Origin: an uncultured Faecalibacterium sp.
Lineage (GTDB): Bacteria > Bacillota > Clostridia > Oscillospirales > Ruminococcaceae
Direction: 5' to 3'
NCBI GenBank assembly: GCA_937917475.1
Contig: CALDNF010000005.1
Location: 1 to 7,789, forward strand
DNA length: 7,789 nt
The position numbers were made by a program, and so were the translations under genes. The notes under the pieces are model-generated. The model did not search any database and had not been told where the DNA came from. It saw nothing but the letters and a program-made list of their open reading frames with translations. The number at the start of each line of letters is the position of its first letter. Position 1 is the first letter of the stretch. This document shows positions 1 to 6,452 of this stretch, piece by piece.

Positions 1-1030
1 AATCTGCAAAGTTCTGGTTGCAGTAAAGCACGCCGTCCCTGTCGAACCCGGCAGGGAACAGGCCCACCCGGCGTTCAAAGTCATGATTGACGGAAATCCG
101 CATGGTGGAAGCGTGCCACCAGTTGCCGCAGGAATCGGCAATGGTGCTGCCGTGCCCTGCGCCGGTGATGAATCCGCCGGGCTTTGCGGAGAACGGGTTG
201 GATGCCTGCCGCACAAAGGGGCCAAGCGGAGATTTGGCGGTGTACACACCGTCTGCATAGGTGTTATACTGGGTGCCGGGGCAGGCGTATTGCAGATAGT
301 AGATGTCGCCGTGCTTTGTCATGAATGCGCCCTCAATGTAAGGCTTGTCAATGGCGTTGAACATGGCCGTCAGGCTTTCGGCACTCATCCCGGGGATGTT
401 CGCCATCTGCGGCGGCAGATTCAGTTTGCCGGTTTCCGGGTCATAGAACTGCTTCAAAGACTGATACACGACGCTGGATTCACGGTTCACAATGCCGTTG
501 TTGCCGGGGCGTTCATAGCCCAGCATCGTTTCATTGCCGAAGATCAGTTCCTGTTTTTCGCCGATGGGGGTCATAGTTTCGGGGTCCAGCTCCACGCCGT
601 AGATGGGGGTGGTGTTGGAGCAGCCCCAGTAGAAATACACACGGCCATCATCATCACAGAACAGATCCGGGTCCCAGAATGCAAAGGGAGCAGATACTTC
701 GGTAAACGGCTCATTCAAAGGGTCGGCGGTGCGCAGGATGGGGCAGTTGCGCCCCTTGCGGCTGGCGCAAAAATAGAGATAATTTCCCACCTGCCGCACA
801 TCCGGCGCATAGTCATAAATGAGCAGGTCAGGGTCTGCATGAAAATCCCAGTTCAGCAGGTCGTCCGAATACCAGAAACCTGCCGACATGGAAACGAACA
901 GATAATATTTACCCTTGAAATAGACCAGTGTCGGGTCTGCCCCTTCCCGGAAGCCCGCTACACGGGGGCCTTCCTTCATGTGCTGGTAGCGGTAGCCCAG
1001 ATCAAGGGGATTGCAATAAGTCTGTTTCAT
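1..1030 (-). CDS. Glycoside hydrolase family 43 protein (C-terminus cut by window edge)
   Basis: Translating from the ATG at 1030 gives 343 residues with no stop before the left edge, so the 3' end is missing. GH43 enzymes are five-bladed beta-propellers, mostly alpha-L-arabinofuranosidases, beta-xylosidases or related exo-galactanases and galactofuranosidases. The three expected catalytic acids are visible: base Asp32 in GADPTLVYF, pKa-modulating Asp120 in FWDPDLFCDDDG (Asp77 in YAPDV is an alternative), and acid Glu233 in YIEGAFM. A later stretch around 287-327 (PGGFITGAGHGS, WWHASTMRISVNHDFERR) is typical of the propeller. No signal peptide is seen, so it is probably cytoplasmic. It starts 6 bases after the GH2 stop, with AAGGAG inside the GH2 3' end, so the two are probably co-transcribed and translationally coupled. 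The family call is firm; the substrate is not known. Confidence 0.9.
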   Translation of the reverse strand, partial: MKQTYCNPLDLGYRYQHMKEGPRVAGFREGADPTLVYFKGKYYLFVSMSAGFWYSDDLLNWDFHADPDLLIYDYAPDVRQVGNYLYFCASRKGRNCPILRTADPLNEPFTEVSAPFAFWDPDLFCDDDGRVYFYWGCSNTTPIYGVELDPETMTPIGEKQELIFGNETMLGYERPGNNGIVNRESSVVYQSLKQFYDPETGKLNLPPQMANIPGMSAESLTAMFNAIDKPYIEGAFMTKHGDIYYLQYACPGTQYNTYADGVYTAKSPLGPFVRQASNPFSAKPGGFITGAGHGSTIADSCGNWWHASTMRISVNHDFERRVGLFPAGFDRDGVLYCNQNFAD

Positions 1031-1036
1031 GAAATC

Positions 1037-3241
1037 TCACTCCTTGGCAATGCCCTGCAGCACACGGTTCAGCTGCTTGATGTCCTCTTCCGAAGCACCT
1101 GCCTGCATCAGCATGGATTCAATGGTCATACGCTTCATCGCACGCTCCATCATAGCCACCAGAGCGGGGTTATCTTTCACAGCTGCGGCCACATCGCCTC
1201 GGGAAGCAGCGGCTTTATCGGAGATCTGTTTCAGGATGGGGCCGGCCTTGGCATCTGCCATAGCTGCGGCCATATTGTCCTTGACCGACCAGCAGTTCTC
1301 GTCCAGTTCACCATCAAACCAGTTGGTCACATTCTTGCGGTTGTCCATGGCGTAATCCGGGTTGGGGGCATCCACCTTATTCACCAGAATCACACTGCTG
1401 TGCTCACCGGAACGTGCTTCAATGGTGTGCTTGCCGGTGATCGGCAGCTGGAACGTAAACACCTTATTGCCCTGCTTGGTTTCCACCAGCTGACCGTCCT
1501 TGTAGAGCGAGATCTCCGGCAGATTGGAGTAGACCTTGATCTCGGTCACATCCTCGGCACGGTCTACATAGCGGCTGCCGCAGAGGTGAACAAACGGCTC
1601 TTTGCTCCAATAGGCTTTGTAGAGGTAGAACGCATCCTTTTTGATCTTGCGGTCAAAGGTGACAAGGCCCTTCTGGTTCTCGCCGTGCTTGCCGCCCTCA
1701 TCACGGCCATCGGCAGCAAAGTCAAACATATTCCATACATGGGTCGCCCACATCCACGGACGCTCGGCGATCATCTTTGCCATGTGCTCATGGTAGACGC
1801 ACTGATAGCTCTCGGTGTAGTCGCCCTTTTCCGGATGGCTGCTCTGATACTGGGGGTTGGCGTCTGCGCCGTACTCAGCAAGGCCAATACAGCGGTCCGG
1901 GAATTTTGCATGATAATTGTCAAAGAACTCCTCGTTCTGCTCCAGCTCACCCAGATACCAGCCAAAGTACAGGTTGTAGCTGTTCACGTCCGGGATCTCC
2001 AGAATGGGGCTGTCGATGTCCAGCATGAACACGTTGGCCATGGTGGTCTTGCGGGTGGGGTCGAGCTTGTGCGCCAGATCATTCAGTGCACGGTGATTTT
2101 CCAGCAGCTCTTCATTGACCGCAGAAGCTGCGGTGATCTCGTTGGACAGGCCCCAAACGGCAATGCAGGGGTGGTTGTAGTTCTGGACGATCAGCTCTTC
2201 CATCTGGGACAGGGTGTTGGCACGGCCATTGGTCATGTGCATGGTGATGTAGGGAATCTCAGCCCAGATGACAAGGCCCTTTTCATCGCACAGGTCGTAA
2301 AAATGCTGTGCGTGCTGGTAATGAGCCAAGCGGATGGTGTTAGCACCCATTTCCAGAATGAGGGAGATGTCCTCTTCCATCATTTCGTTGGTCAGAGCGA
2401 TGCCGGCACCCTTGCGGTCCTGATGGCGGGAAACACCACGCAGCGGATAGCTGCGGCCGTTCAGCAGAAAGCCTTTCTGCGGGTCGATCTCAAACTTGCG
2501 GCAGCCAAACCGGGCAGATGCTTCTTCGCCGTTACCCAGCTTGGCAGATACGGTATAGAGGAACGGATCATCAATGCCATCCCACAGATGCGCATCGTTC
2601 AGCGTGAACACAGCCTTTGCCGTGCCGTTCTCCACCGGGGCGGTGATGCTCTGGCCTTCCAGCGCAAAGGTCACGTTCTGTGCATTTACAACGGCAGCTT
2701 CCACGGTGACTTCCGCAGTCTTGGCAGCCAAATCGGTGACGATGGGCGTTACCTTCAGAGCCGGTGCGCCGTTTTCCGGCAGGGCAAAATGCTCTGCCGG
2801 AACGATGTGCAGGGTCACATCACGATAAATGCCGCCGTAGAAGGTGAAGTCTGCCTTCTGGGGATACACAGTATCATTATCGCTGTTGTCTACGCTGATG
2901 GCCAGCAGGTTTTCCTCTTTGAGATGGTCGGTCAGGTCAACACGGAAGGCAGAGTAGCCGCCCTTGTGTTCGGCCAGCTTTTCGCCGTTCAGGTAGACCA
3001 CAGCGGTCATGGCTGCGCCGTCCAGCTGCAAAACTGCTTTACCGTCCGCCGGGATCTCCGGCTTTGCAAGGGTACGGGTATACCAGCAGGTACCACGGTA
3101 ATAGTCGTTGCCGCCGTCCTGACCATCCACAGCGTTCCAGGTATGAGGCAGAGTGACAGCCTCGCCGGAAACAGCGGTGGGGATGCCGGTATTCTCTTTG
3201 GTAAAGTACCAGTCATTATGTAACAGGATCGTCTTGCTCAT
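1037..3241 (-). CDS. Glycoside hydrolase family 2 beta-glycosidase (beta-galactosidase or beta-glucuronidase type)
   Basis: A complete 734-residue retaining beta-glycosidase with no signal peptide, so probably cytoplasmic. By eye the order is: N-terminal sugar-binding jelly roll (about 40-145, ending FYGGIYRDV), an Ig-like domain (about 160-255), the TIM barrel (about 256-540), a second beta-rich domain (about 560-625, VYSNLPEISLYKDG), then an Ala/Met-rich helical tail (about 651-734). GH2 signatures are GVSRHQDR (269-276), acid/base Glu368 in WGLSNE, and nucleophile Glu456 in LAEYGAD. The stretch HVWNMFDFAADGRDEGG (501-517) follows. The tripeptide Asn522-Gln523-Lys524 sits where beta-glucuronidases carry their N-x-K motif, but similar tripeptides also occur in relatives named beta-galactosidase, so specificity is open. 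The start is set by GAGGAG 9 bases upstream. It is second in the operon, after the symporter. Confidence 0.93.
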   Translation of the reverse strand: MSKTILLHNDWYFTKENTGIPTAVSGEAVTLPHTWNAVDGQDGGNDYYRGTCWYTRTLAKPEIPADGKAVLQLDGAAMTAVVYLNGEKLAEHKGGYSAFRVDLTDHLKEENLLAISVDNSDNDTVYPQKADFTFYGGIYRDVTLHIVPAEHFALPENGAPALKVTPIVTDLAAKTAEVTVEAAVVNAQNVTFALEGQSITAPVENGTAKAVFTLNDAHLWDGIDDPFLYTVSAKLGNGEEASARFGCRKFEIDPQKGFLLNGRSYPLRGVSRHQDRKGAGIALTNEMMEEDISLILEMGANTIRLAHYQHAQHFYDLCDEKGLVIWAEIPYITMHMTNGRANTLSQMEELIVQNYNHPCIAVWGLSNEITAASAVNEELLENHRALNDLAHKLDPTRKTTMANVFMLDIDSPILEIPDVNSYNLYFGWYLGELEQNEEFFDNYHAKFPDRCIGLAEYGADANPQYQSSHPEKGDYTESYQCVYHEHMAKMIAERPWMWATHVWNMFDFAADGRDEGGKHGENQKGLVTFDRKIKKDAFYLYKAYWSKEPFVHLCGSRYVDRAEDVTEIKVYSNLPEISLYKDGQLVETKQGNKVFTFQLPITGKHTIEARSGEHSSVILVNKVDAPNPDYAMDNRKNVTNWFDGELDENCWSVKDNMAAAMADAKAGPILKQISDKAAASRGDVAAAVKDNPALVAMMERAMKRMTIESMLMQAGASEEDIKQLNRVLQGIAKE
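1040..1045 (-). promoter_or_regulatory. Ribosome binding site of the GH43 gene
   Basis: On the minus strand AAGGAG lies 9 bases before the GH43 ATG. It sits within the last codons of GH2, just before its TGA stop. This fixes the GH43 start and suggests that ribosomes finishing GH2 can begin on GH43. Confidence 0.75.
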
Positions 3242-3250
3242 TGTAAAATT

Positions 3251-3256
3251 CTCCTC
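3251..3256 (-). promoter_or_regulatory. Ribosome binding site of the GH2 gene
   Basis: On the minus strand GAGGAG lies 9 bases before the ATG at 3241. It supports that start and shows that GH2 has its own initiation site after the intercistronic hairpin. Confidence 0.75.
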
Positions 3257-3284
3257 TATGTTCTAAAATGTATGAAACCAGCAA

Positions 3285-3314
3285 AACCGAAAGAACATTT
3301 CTGTCCTTTCGGTT
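3285..3314 (-). terminator. Intercistronic hairpin between symporter and GH2 genes (attenuator or mRNA-stabilising stem)
   Basis: AACCGAAAG at 3285-3293 is a perfect 9-bp inverted repeat of CTTTCGGTT at 3306-3314. After one A-C mismatch, ACA/TGT can pair further, leaving a four-base loop. On the minus strand the stem begins 9 bases after the symporter stop and is followed by TTTTGC, so only a weak U tract. That fits partial termination or protection of the upstream mRNA end better than a full stop, because GH2 lies 82 bases downstream and no separate GH2 promoter was recognised in the gap. Confidence 0.5.
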
Positions 3315-3323
3315 GGATGCTGC

Positions 3324-4814
3324 TTACTGCATGTTTTCCTTGATTACTTCGTGCCGAAGGACTTCTTTTTTATCCGCAATGCGTTTCTGAACGTTGACCA
3401 TTTCTTCCTTGGTCAGAGGACAACCAACCATTGCAATCAAGGTAATGACCCAGCCGAGCATCGGCAGACCATATTTAATGGCCAGCGTCATCCAGAAGAT
3501 AGCCGGAGTAGAGGCATCGGTGGGCTGAGGCATGGTGGTGGTGTAACCCAGAATGGCAACAGCACCTGTGGCAATGACTGCGGAAACAGAGGTAATAAGT
3601 TTGTCAATCAGGCTGTAAGTGCCGGAAACAACAGCCGGGATGTAGCGGCCGCTGCGGTCAAGCTCATAGTCGATGGTATCTGCCATATAAGAGGTATTCG
3701 AGGTGGTGATACACATCATCGAACCATTCTGAAGCAGGGTGAGCAGGACGTAAACGATCATGTTCCAGCTGCCCATCACGCCGATCTGCTTGGGGTCTGT
3801 GAAAATGAAGAACAAGATCAGGATAGAGGTGATTGCCATGCTGACGCAGGTCCAGGTCACAATGCCTTTCTTACTGCCTTTCTTGCCAACGTACTTCGCA
3901 CCGAACGCTGCAAAGAAGATGGAAGGGATCATGCTGATAACACTGAGGGTAGTAGCAAGACCCATGTTGCCGATCAGAATACCGTTGAACATCGTGCTGA
4001 TAATGGCCTGACTGCCGACCTGCTGTGCCAGCTTGTCGGAAGCATTGGATGCGATGTAGCACTGCAGGGGCTTGTTGTGCTTGAGTACCTCAACGACATC
4101 GGCCATCTTCAGGGGCTCATGCTTTTTGGAAGTGCCTTCAAAGGTTTCAGGTTTATCGTAAGCGGAGATGCCTGCACAGACGATCAAGGTGCCAATACCG
4201 GCAATGATCAGTACAATGGTGCAGACCGTGCTGAGGAAGTCCTGATTGAAGTTGCCGCCGCACTTGGGCAGGATGACGGTGTAAATCAGCATACTCATGC
4301 CCATGGGTACGGCGTAGTTCAGTGCAGTAGACCAGACACCGATGGTCGGACGCTGCCGGGGATCATTGGTCATGATGGCTGGCAGCGTCTGGGCAGTCAT
4401 GTTGGTAACGGTGTAGCCAATGATATAAATGACGTAAGTCAGAGCGAACACCGGAAGGCCAAAGCCCTTGCTGGAGAACAGGTTGAACATACACAGCAGA
4501 CCAGCCGCTTCAATCACATAGCCGCTAATCAGCAAAATGCGCAGTTTGCCAAATCGGGTGTTTACACGGTCATAAACAAAGGCCAGCATGGGGTCGGTGA
4601 AGCCATCCAGAATGCGGGCGAGCATCAGAATCACACCAACGGTGGCCGTAGTGATGCCGTAACCGATGCTTGCTGAGTAGCTTGCCATGCCGATGAGCGA
4701 ATAAACGCTCATGCCAACGAAAGCATTACAGGCATAGCAGATGATTTGCCAGAGTTTCGCACGGCGGTATTGGACGCCGTCAATCTCGCTGGCTGTGGGT
4801 TTCTTTTTAAACAT
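3324..4814 (-). CDS. GPH-family (MelB-like) glycoside/cation symporter
   Basis: A 496-residue, very hydrophobic protein of the glycoside-pentoside-hexuronide family, of usual length and expected to span the membrane about 12 times. The family signature is clear: ILDGFTDPMLAFVYDRVNTR (68-87), in which Asp70 and Asp74 match the cation-site aspartates of melibiose permease, followed by the basic loop FGKLR. A second family stretch, MADTIDYELDRSGRYIPA (377-394), is near the C-terminus. These proteins import mono- or oligosaccharide glycosides, pentosides or hexuronides with Na+ or H+; the sugar cannot be told from sequence. The ATG at 4814 is chosen because AAAGGAGGA lies 6 bases before it. An in-frame TTG at 4865 would put that ribosome site inside the protein and is rejected. 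It is the first gene of the minus-strand operon and the only transporter in the window. Confidence 0.92.
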   Translation of the reverse strand: MFKKKPTASEIDGVQYRRAKLWQIICYACNAFVGMSVYSLIGMASYSASIGYGITTATVGVILMLARILDGFTDPMLAFVYDRVNTRFGKLRILLISGYVIEAAGLLCMFNLFSSKGFGLPVFALTYVIYIIGYTVTNMTAQTLPAIMTNDPRQRPTIGVWSTALNYAVPMGMSMLIYTVILPKCGGNFNQDFLSTVCTIVLIIAGIGTLIVCAGISAYDKPETFEGTSKKHEPLKMADVVEVLKHNKPLQCYIASNASDKLAQQVGSQAIISTMFNGILIGNMGLATTLSVISMIPSIFFAAFGAKYVGKKGSKKGIVTWTCVSMAITSILILFFIFTDPKQIGVMGSWNMIVYVLLTLLQNGSMMCITTSNTSYMADTIDYELDRSGRYIPAVVSGTYSLIDKLITSVSAVIATGAVAILGYTTTMPQPTDASTPAIFWMTLAIKYGLPMLGWVITLIAMVGCPLTKEEMVNVQKRIADKKEVLRHEVIKENMQ

Positions 4815-4820
4815 GGAAGT

Positions 4821-4829
4821 TCCTCCTTT
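4821..4829 (-). promoter_or_regulatory. Ribosome binding site of the symporter gene
   Basis: On the minus strand AAAGGAGGA, a near-perfect match to the 16S anti-Shine-Dalgarno sequence, lies 6 bases before the ATG at 4814. It decides between that ATG and the upstream TTG. A short (CA)n run directly precedes it. Confidence 0.85.
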
Positions 4830-4864
4830 GTGTGTGTGCAACAACTTTTCCTTTTCCTGAGCCA

Positions 4865-4978
4865 AGGATAACAGAAATCAAGAGGTTTGCGGGGACAAAA
4901 AATCATATAAAGAGGATAAAAATTAGTGTACAATCCGTGTGAAAGTGAAAAGCAGTCTCAGATTATTAAATTTTATCC
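4865..4978. repeat. GGATAA-type repeats in the divergent spacer, possible regulator sites
   Basis: AGGATAA occurs at 4865-4871 and again at 4913-4919 (48 bases apart). The second copy, extended as GGATAAAA (4914-4921), is a perfect inverted match to TTTTATCC at 4971-4978. The copies flank the candidate promoter of the minus-strand operon, and the inverted one lies at about the -35 position of the candidate GH1 promoter. This would suit a regulator acting on both directions, such as the nearby AraC-type protein. In AT-rich DNA, repeats of 7-8 bases can arise by chance. Confidence 0.3.
4904..4933 (-). promoter_or_regulatory. Candidate promoter of the symporter-GH2-GH43 operon
   Basis: On the minus strand TTGTAC (4933-4928) is followed after 18 bases by TATATG (4909-4904), a moderate sigma-70-type match. 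An overlapping TATGAT is closer to consensus but 20 bases away. The AT-rich setting and position upstream of the first operon gene support it; the imperfect boxes suggest that it may need an activator. The assignment is by eye only. Confidence 0.35.
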
Positions 4979-4996
4979 CTCACTGCAAGAAAAAGC

Positions 4997-5005
4997 TGGT
5001 AAAAT
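4997..5005 (+). promoter_or_regulatory. Candidate extended -10 promoter of the GH1 gene
   Basis: TGGTAAAAT fits an extended -10 element (TG-n-TAAAAT, five of six in the hexamer) and would place the transcript start about 40 bases before the GH1 ATG. No good -35 hexamer is seen 16-18 bases upstream; that position is instead next to the TTTTATCC repeat, which would suit an activator-dependent promoter. Confidence 0.4.
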
Positions 5006-5012
5006 AAATTTT

Positions 5013-5025
5013 AGAAGCTACTTCT
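5013..5025. repeat. Short palindrome near the predicted GH1 transcript start
   Basis: AGAAG-CTA-CTTCT forms a perfect 5-bp inverted repeat with a 3-base centre. It sits just downstream of the candidate GH1 -10 box and ahead of the ribosome site, so it could be an operator or a small 5' leader stem. It is short enough to be chance. Confidence 0.25.
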
Positions 5026-5037
5026 TTAAGATTAAGA

Positions 5038-5044
5038 TAAGGAG
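5038..5044 (+). promoter_or_regulatory. Ribosome binding site of the GH1 gene
   Basis: TAAGGAG lies 7 bases before the ATG at 5052. It picks this start over an upstream in-frame GTG at 4926, which has no comparable site and would add 42 residues unlike any GH1 N-terminus. Confidence 0.85.
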
Positions 5045-5051
5045 AACCGAC

Positions 5052-6353
5052 ATGAGGAAATTTGAAAAAGGATTTTTTGTTGGTGCTGCCACTGCCGCCC
5101 ATCAGGTAGAAGGCAACAATGTAAACAGCGATTACTGGGCACAGGAGCAGCTGCCCCATTCCAGCTTTACGGAGCCCAGCGGCATCGCCTGTGACCATTA
5201 CAACCGGTACGAGGAAGACATCAAACTTCTGGCAGATGCCGGGCTGAACGCTTACCGCTTTTCCATCGAGTGGGCACGCATCGAACCGGAAGAGGGTAAA
5301 TTTGATCCGGAAGCCATCGAGCATTATCGCAAGGTGATCGCCTGCTGCAAGGCGCACGGTGTAGAACCCATCGTCACCCTGATGCACTTCACCAGCCCGA
5401 AATGGCTCATCTGCAAGGGCGGCTGGGAAGCCGAATCCACGGTCGAGGATTTCAAAAAGTATGTGACCTATGTGATGGAGCGGCTGGGCAGCGAACTGCA
5501 CTATGTCTGCACCATCAATGAGGCCAACATGGGCTTGCAGCTGGCAGCCATCTCCAAGCGGTTCCGCCTGATGGCAGAACAGGCCGCTAAAAATACTGCC
5601 GCAGCCGGAAAATCCGCCGAAGGCACCGTGCAGGTGGGCATGAACTTCCAGAAGATGATGGAAAACATGAAGTTTGCCGCCATGGAAAACGCACAGGTAT
5701 TTGGCACGCCTCAGCCGCAGATCTTTGTCTCCGAGCGCACTCCGGAAGGCGACCTGCTGGTAATGCGTGCCCATGCAGCGGCACGGGATGCCATCAAAGC
5801 CCTCTGCCCGGAGGTCAAGGTCGGCCTGACCCTCTCCCTGCACGACCTGCAGGCACAACCCGGCGGCGAAGCCTTTGCCGATGCCGCATGGCAGGAAGAG
5901 TTCACCCACTACCTGCCCTACATCCAGAACGATGATTTTCTCGGTGTGCAGAACTACACCCGCACCCTGTACGGCCCGCAGGGGCAGCTCCCTGCTCCGG
6001 AAGGCGCAGAACTGACCCAGATGGACTATGAGTTCTATCCGCAGGCCTTGGAGCACGTCATCCGCAAGGTGGCACAGCAGTTCCACGGTGATATCCTCGT
6101 GACCGAAAATGGCATTGCGACCGCCGATGATACCCGCCGTGTGGCCTTTATCCAGCAGGCCTTGGAGGGCGTGCAGCACTGCATCACCGATGGCATCCCG
6201 GTAAAGGGCTACTTCCATTGGAGCCTGATGGACAACTTTGAGTGGCAGAAGGGCTATGCCATGAACTTTGGTCTGATCGCTGTTGACCGTACTACGATGG
6301 AGCGGACAGCCAAGCCCAGTCTGGCTGTGCTTGGCAGTTACGCTGAGAAATAA
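5052..6353 (+). CDS. Glycoside hydrolase family 1 beta-glycosidase
   Basis: A 433-residue retaining beta-glycosidase of the GH1 TIM-barrel family, slightly shorter than the usual 440-480. It opens with GFFVGAATAAHQVEG (7-21), the standard GH1 N-terminus with substrate-binding Gln18. The acid/base is Glu157 in TINEAN (the family norm is TxNEP), and the nucleophile is Glu352 in LVTENGIA. HWSLMDNFEWQKGY (389-402) carries the Glu-Trp pair of enzymes for unphosphorylated sugars, unlike 6-phospho-beta-glycosidases. No signal peptide is seen. The region after the acid/base (about 160-215) is a charged, Ala/Met-rich stretch that lacks the usual G-x-x-x-PG loop of the aglycone side. The gene diverges from the symporter operon and precedes the AraC-type regulator. 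Likely activity is beta-glucosidase, beta-galactosidase or similar; the substrate is not determined. Confidence 0.92.
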   Translation: MRKFEKGFFVGAATAAHQVEGNNVNSDYWAQEQLPHSSFTEPSGIACDHYNRYEEDIKLLADAGLNAYRFSIEWARIEPEEGKFDPEAIEHYRKVIACCKAHGVEPIVTLMHFTSPKWLICKGGWEAESTVEDFKKYVTYVMERLGSELHYVCTINEANMGLQLAAISKRFRLMAEQAAKNTAAAGKSAEGTVQVGMNFQKMMENMKFAAMENAQVFGTPQPQIFVSERTPEGDLLVMRAHAAARDAIKALCPEVKVGLTLSLHDLQAQPGGEAFADAAWQEEFTHYLPYIQNDDFLGVQNYTRTLYGPQGQLPAPEGAELTQMDYEFYPQALEHVIRKVAQQFHGDILVTENGIATADDTRRVAFIQQALEGVQHCITDGIPVKGYFHWSLMDNFEWQKGYAMNFGLIAVDRTTMERTAKPSLAVLGSYAEK

Positions 6354-6365
6354 TCTGCAAGCGAA

Positions 6366-6407
6366 AGACAGTGACCGTCTTGGAAAAAGGTGGCCGCTGT
6401 TTCTTTT
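6366..6407 (+). terminator. Probable intrinsic terminator of the GH1 gene
   Basis: An imperfect stem pairs 6366-6379 with 6389-6402 (core ACAGTG...CC with GG...CGCTGT, one A-C mismatch and several G-U pairs) around a 9-base loop. It is followed by a T-rich tail, TTTCTTTT. It starts 12 bases after the GH1 stop. A smaller alternative stem, AAGAC/GTCTT at 6365-6381, competes. Its tail overlaps the -35 box assigned to the AraC gene. Confidence 0.45.
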
Positions 6408-6432
6408 CAGAAACAAAAATCTATGTTATACT
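6404..6432 (+). promoter_or_regulatory. Promoter of the AraC-type regulator gene
   Basis: TTTTCA (6404-6409) is separated by exactly 17 bases from TATACT (6427-6432), and TG at 6424-6425 makes an extended -10. This is the best sigma-70-type match in the window. The transcript would start near 6439, leaving a leader of only about 14 bases before the ATG. Confidence 0.6.
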
Positions 6433-6438
6433 AAAGAA

Positions 6439-6446
6439 AAGAGGTG
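6439..6446 (+). promoter_or_regulatory. Ribosome binding site of the AraC-type gene
   Basis: AAGAGGTG lies 6 bases before the ATG at 6453 and favours it over an in-frame GTG at 6444, which would lie inside the site itself. It coincides with the predicted transcript start, so the 5' end of the mRNA may begin almost at the ribosome site. Confidence 0.65.
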
Positions 6447-6452
6447 CTGTGT

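Noticed and set aside
83..3223. 1046-codon open frame on the plus strand spanning both GH43 and GH2.
   Set aside because: It shares codon boundaries with both minus-strand genes. Its stops would require TTA, CTA or TCA in the sense frame, which these G/C-ending genes rarely use. Both real genes have full family motifs, while this frame shows none.
3351..4676. 441-codon open frame opposite the symporter.
   Set aside because: It has the same codon register as the gene beneath it. Its sequence is the hydrophilic mirror of membrane codons, rich in His, Asn and Gly, with no recognisable motif.
4829..4838. (TG)5 run before the symporter ribosome site as a phase-variation tract.
   Set aside because: It is short and untranslated, so slippage would not change the reading frame.
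4815..4865. Symporter start at an upstream TTG.
   Set aside because: AAAGGAGGA would lie inside the coding region, exactly where the ATG at 4814 needs it.
4926..5051. N-terminal extension of GH1 from an in-frame GTG.
   Set aside because: It lacks a ribosome site, overlaps promoter-like DNA and codes for a Lys/Ile/Phe-rich stretch. TAAGGAG sits correctly before the ATG at 5052, where GH1 homology begins.
6357..6371. Possible catabolite-response (cre) site, TGCAAGCGAAAGACA.
   Set aside because: The half-sites are one base out of register with the TGWAANCGNTNWCA consensus and several positions mismatch. It also lies within the GH1 terminator.
4980..6416. 478-codon open frame opposite GH1.
   Set aside because: It is in register with GH1 and explained by rare TTA, CTA and TCA codons in that gene. 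It has no ribosome site or domain.
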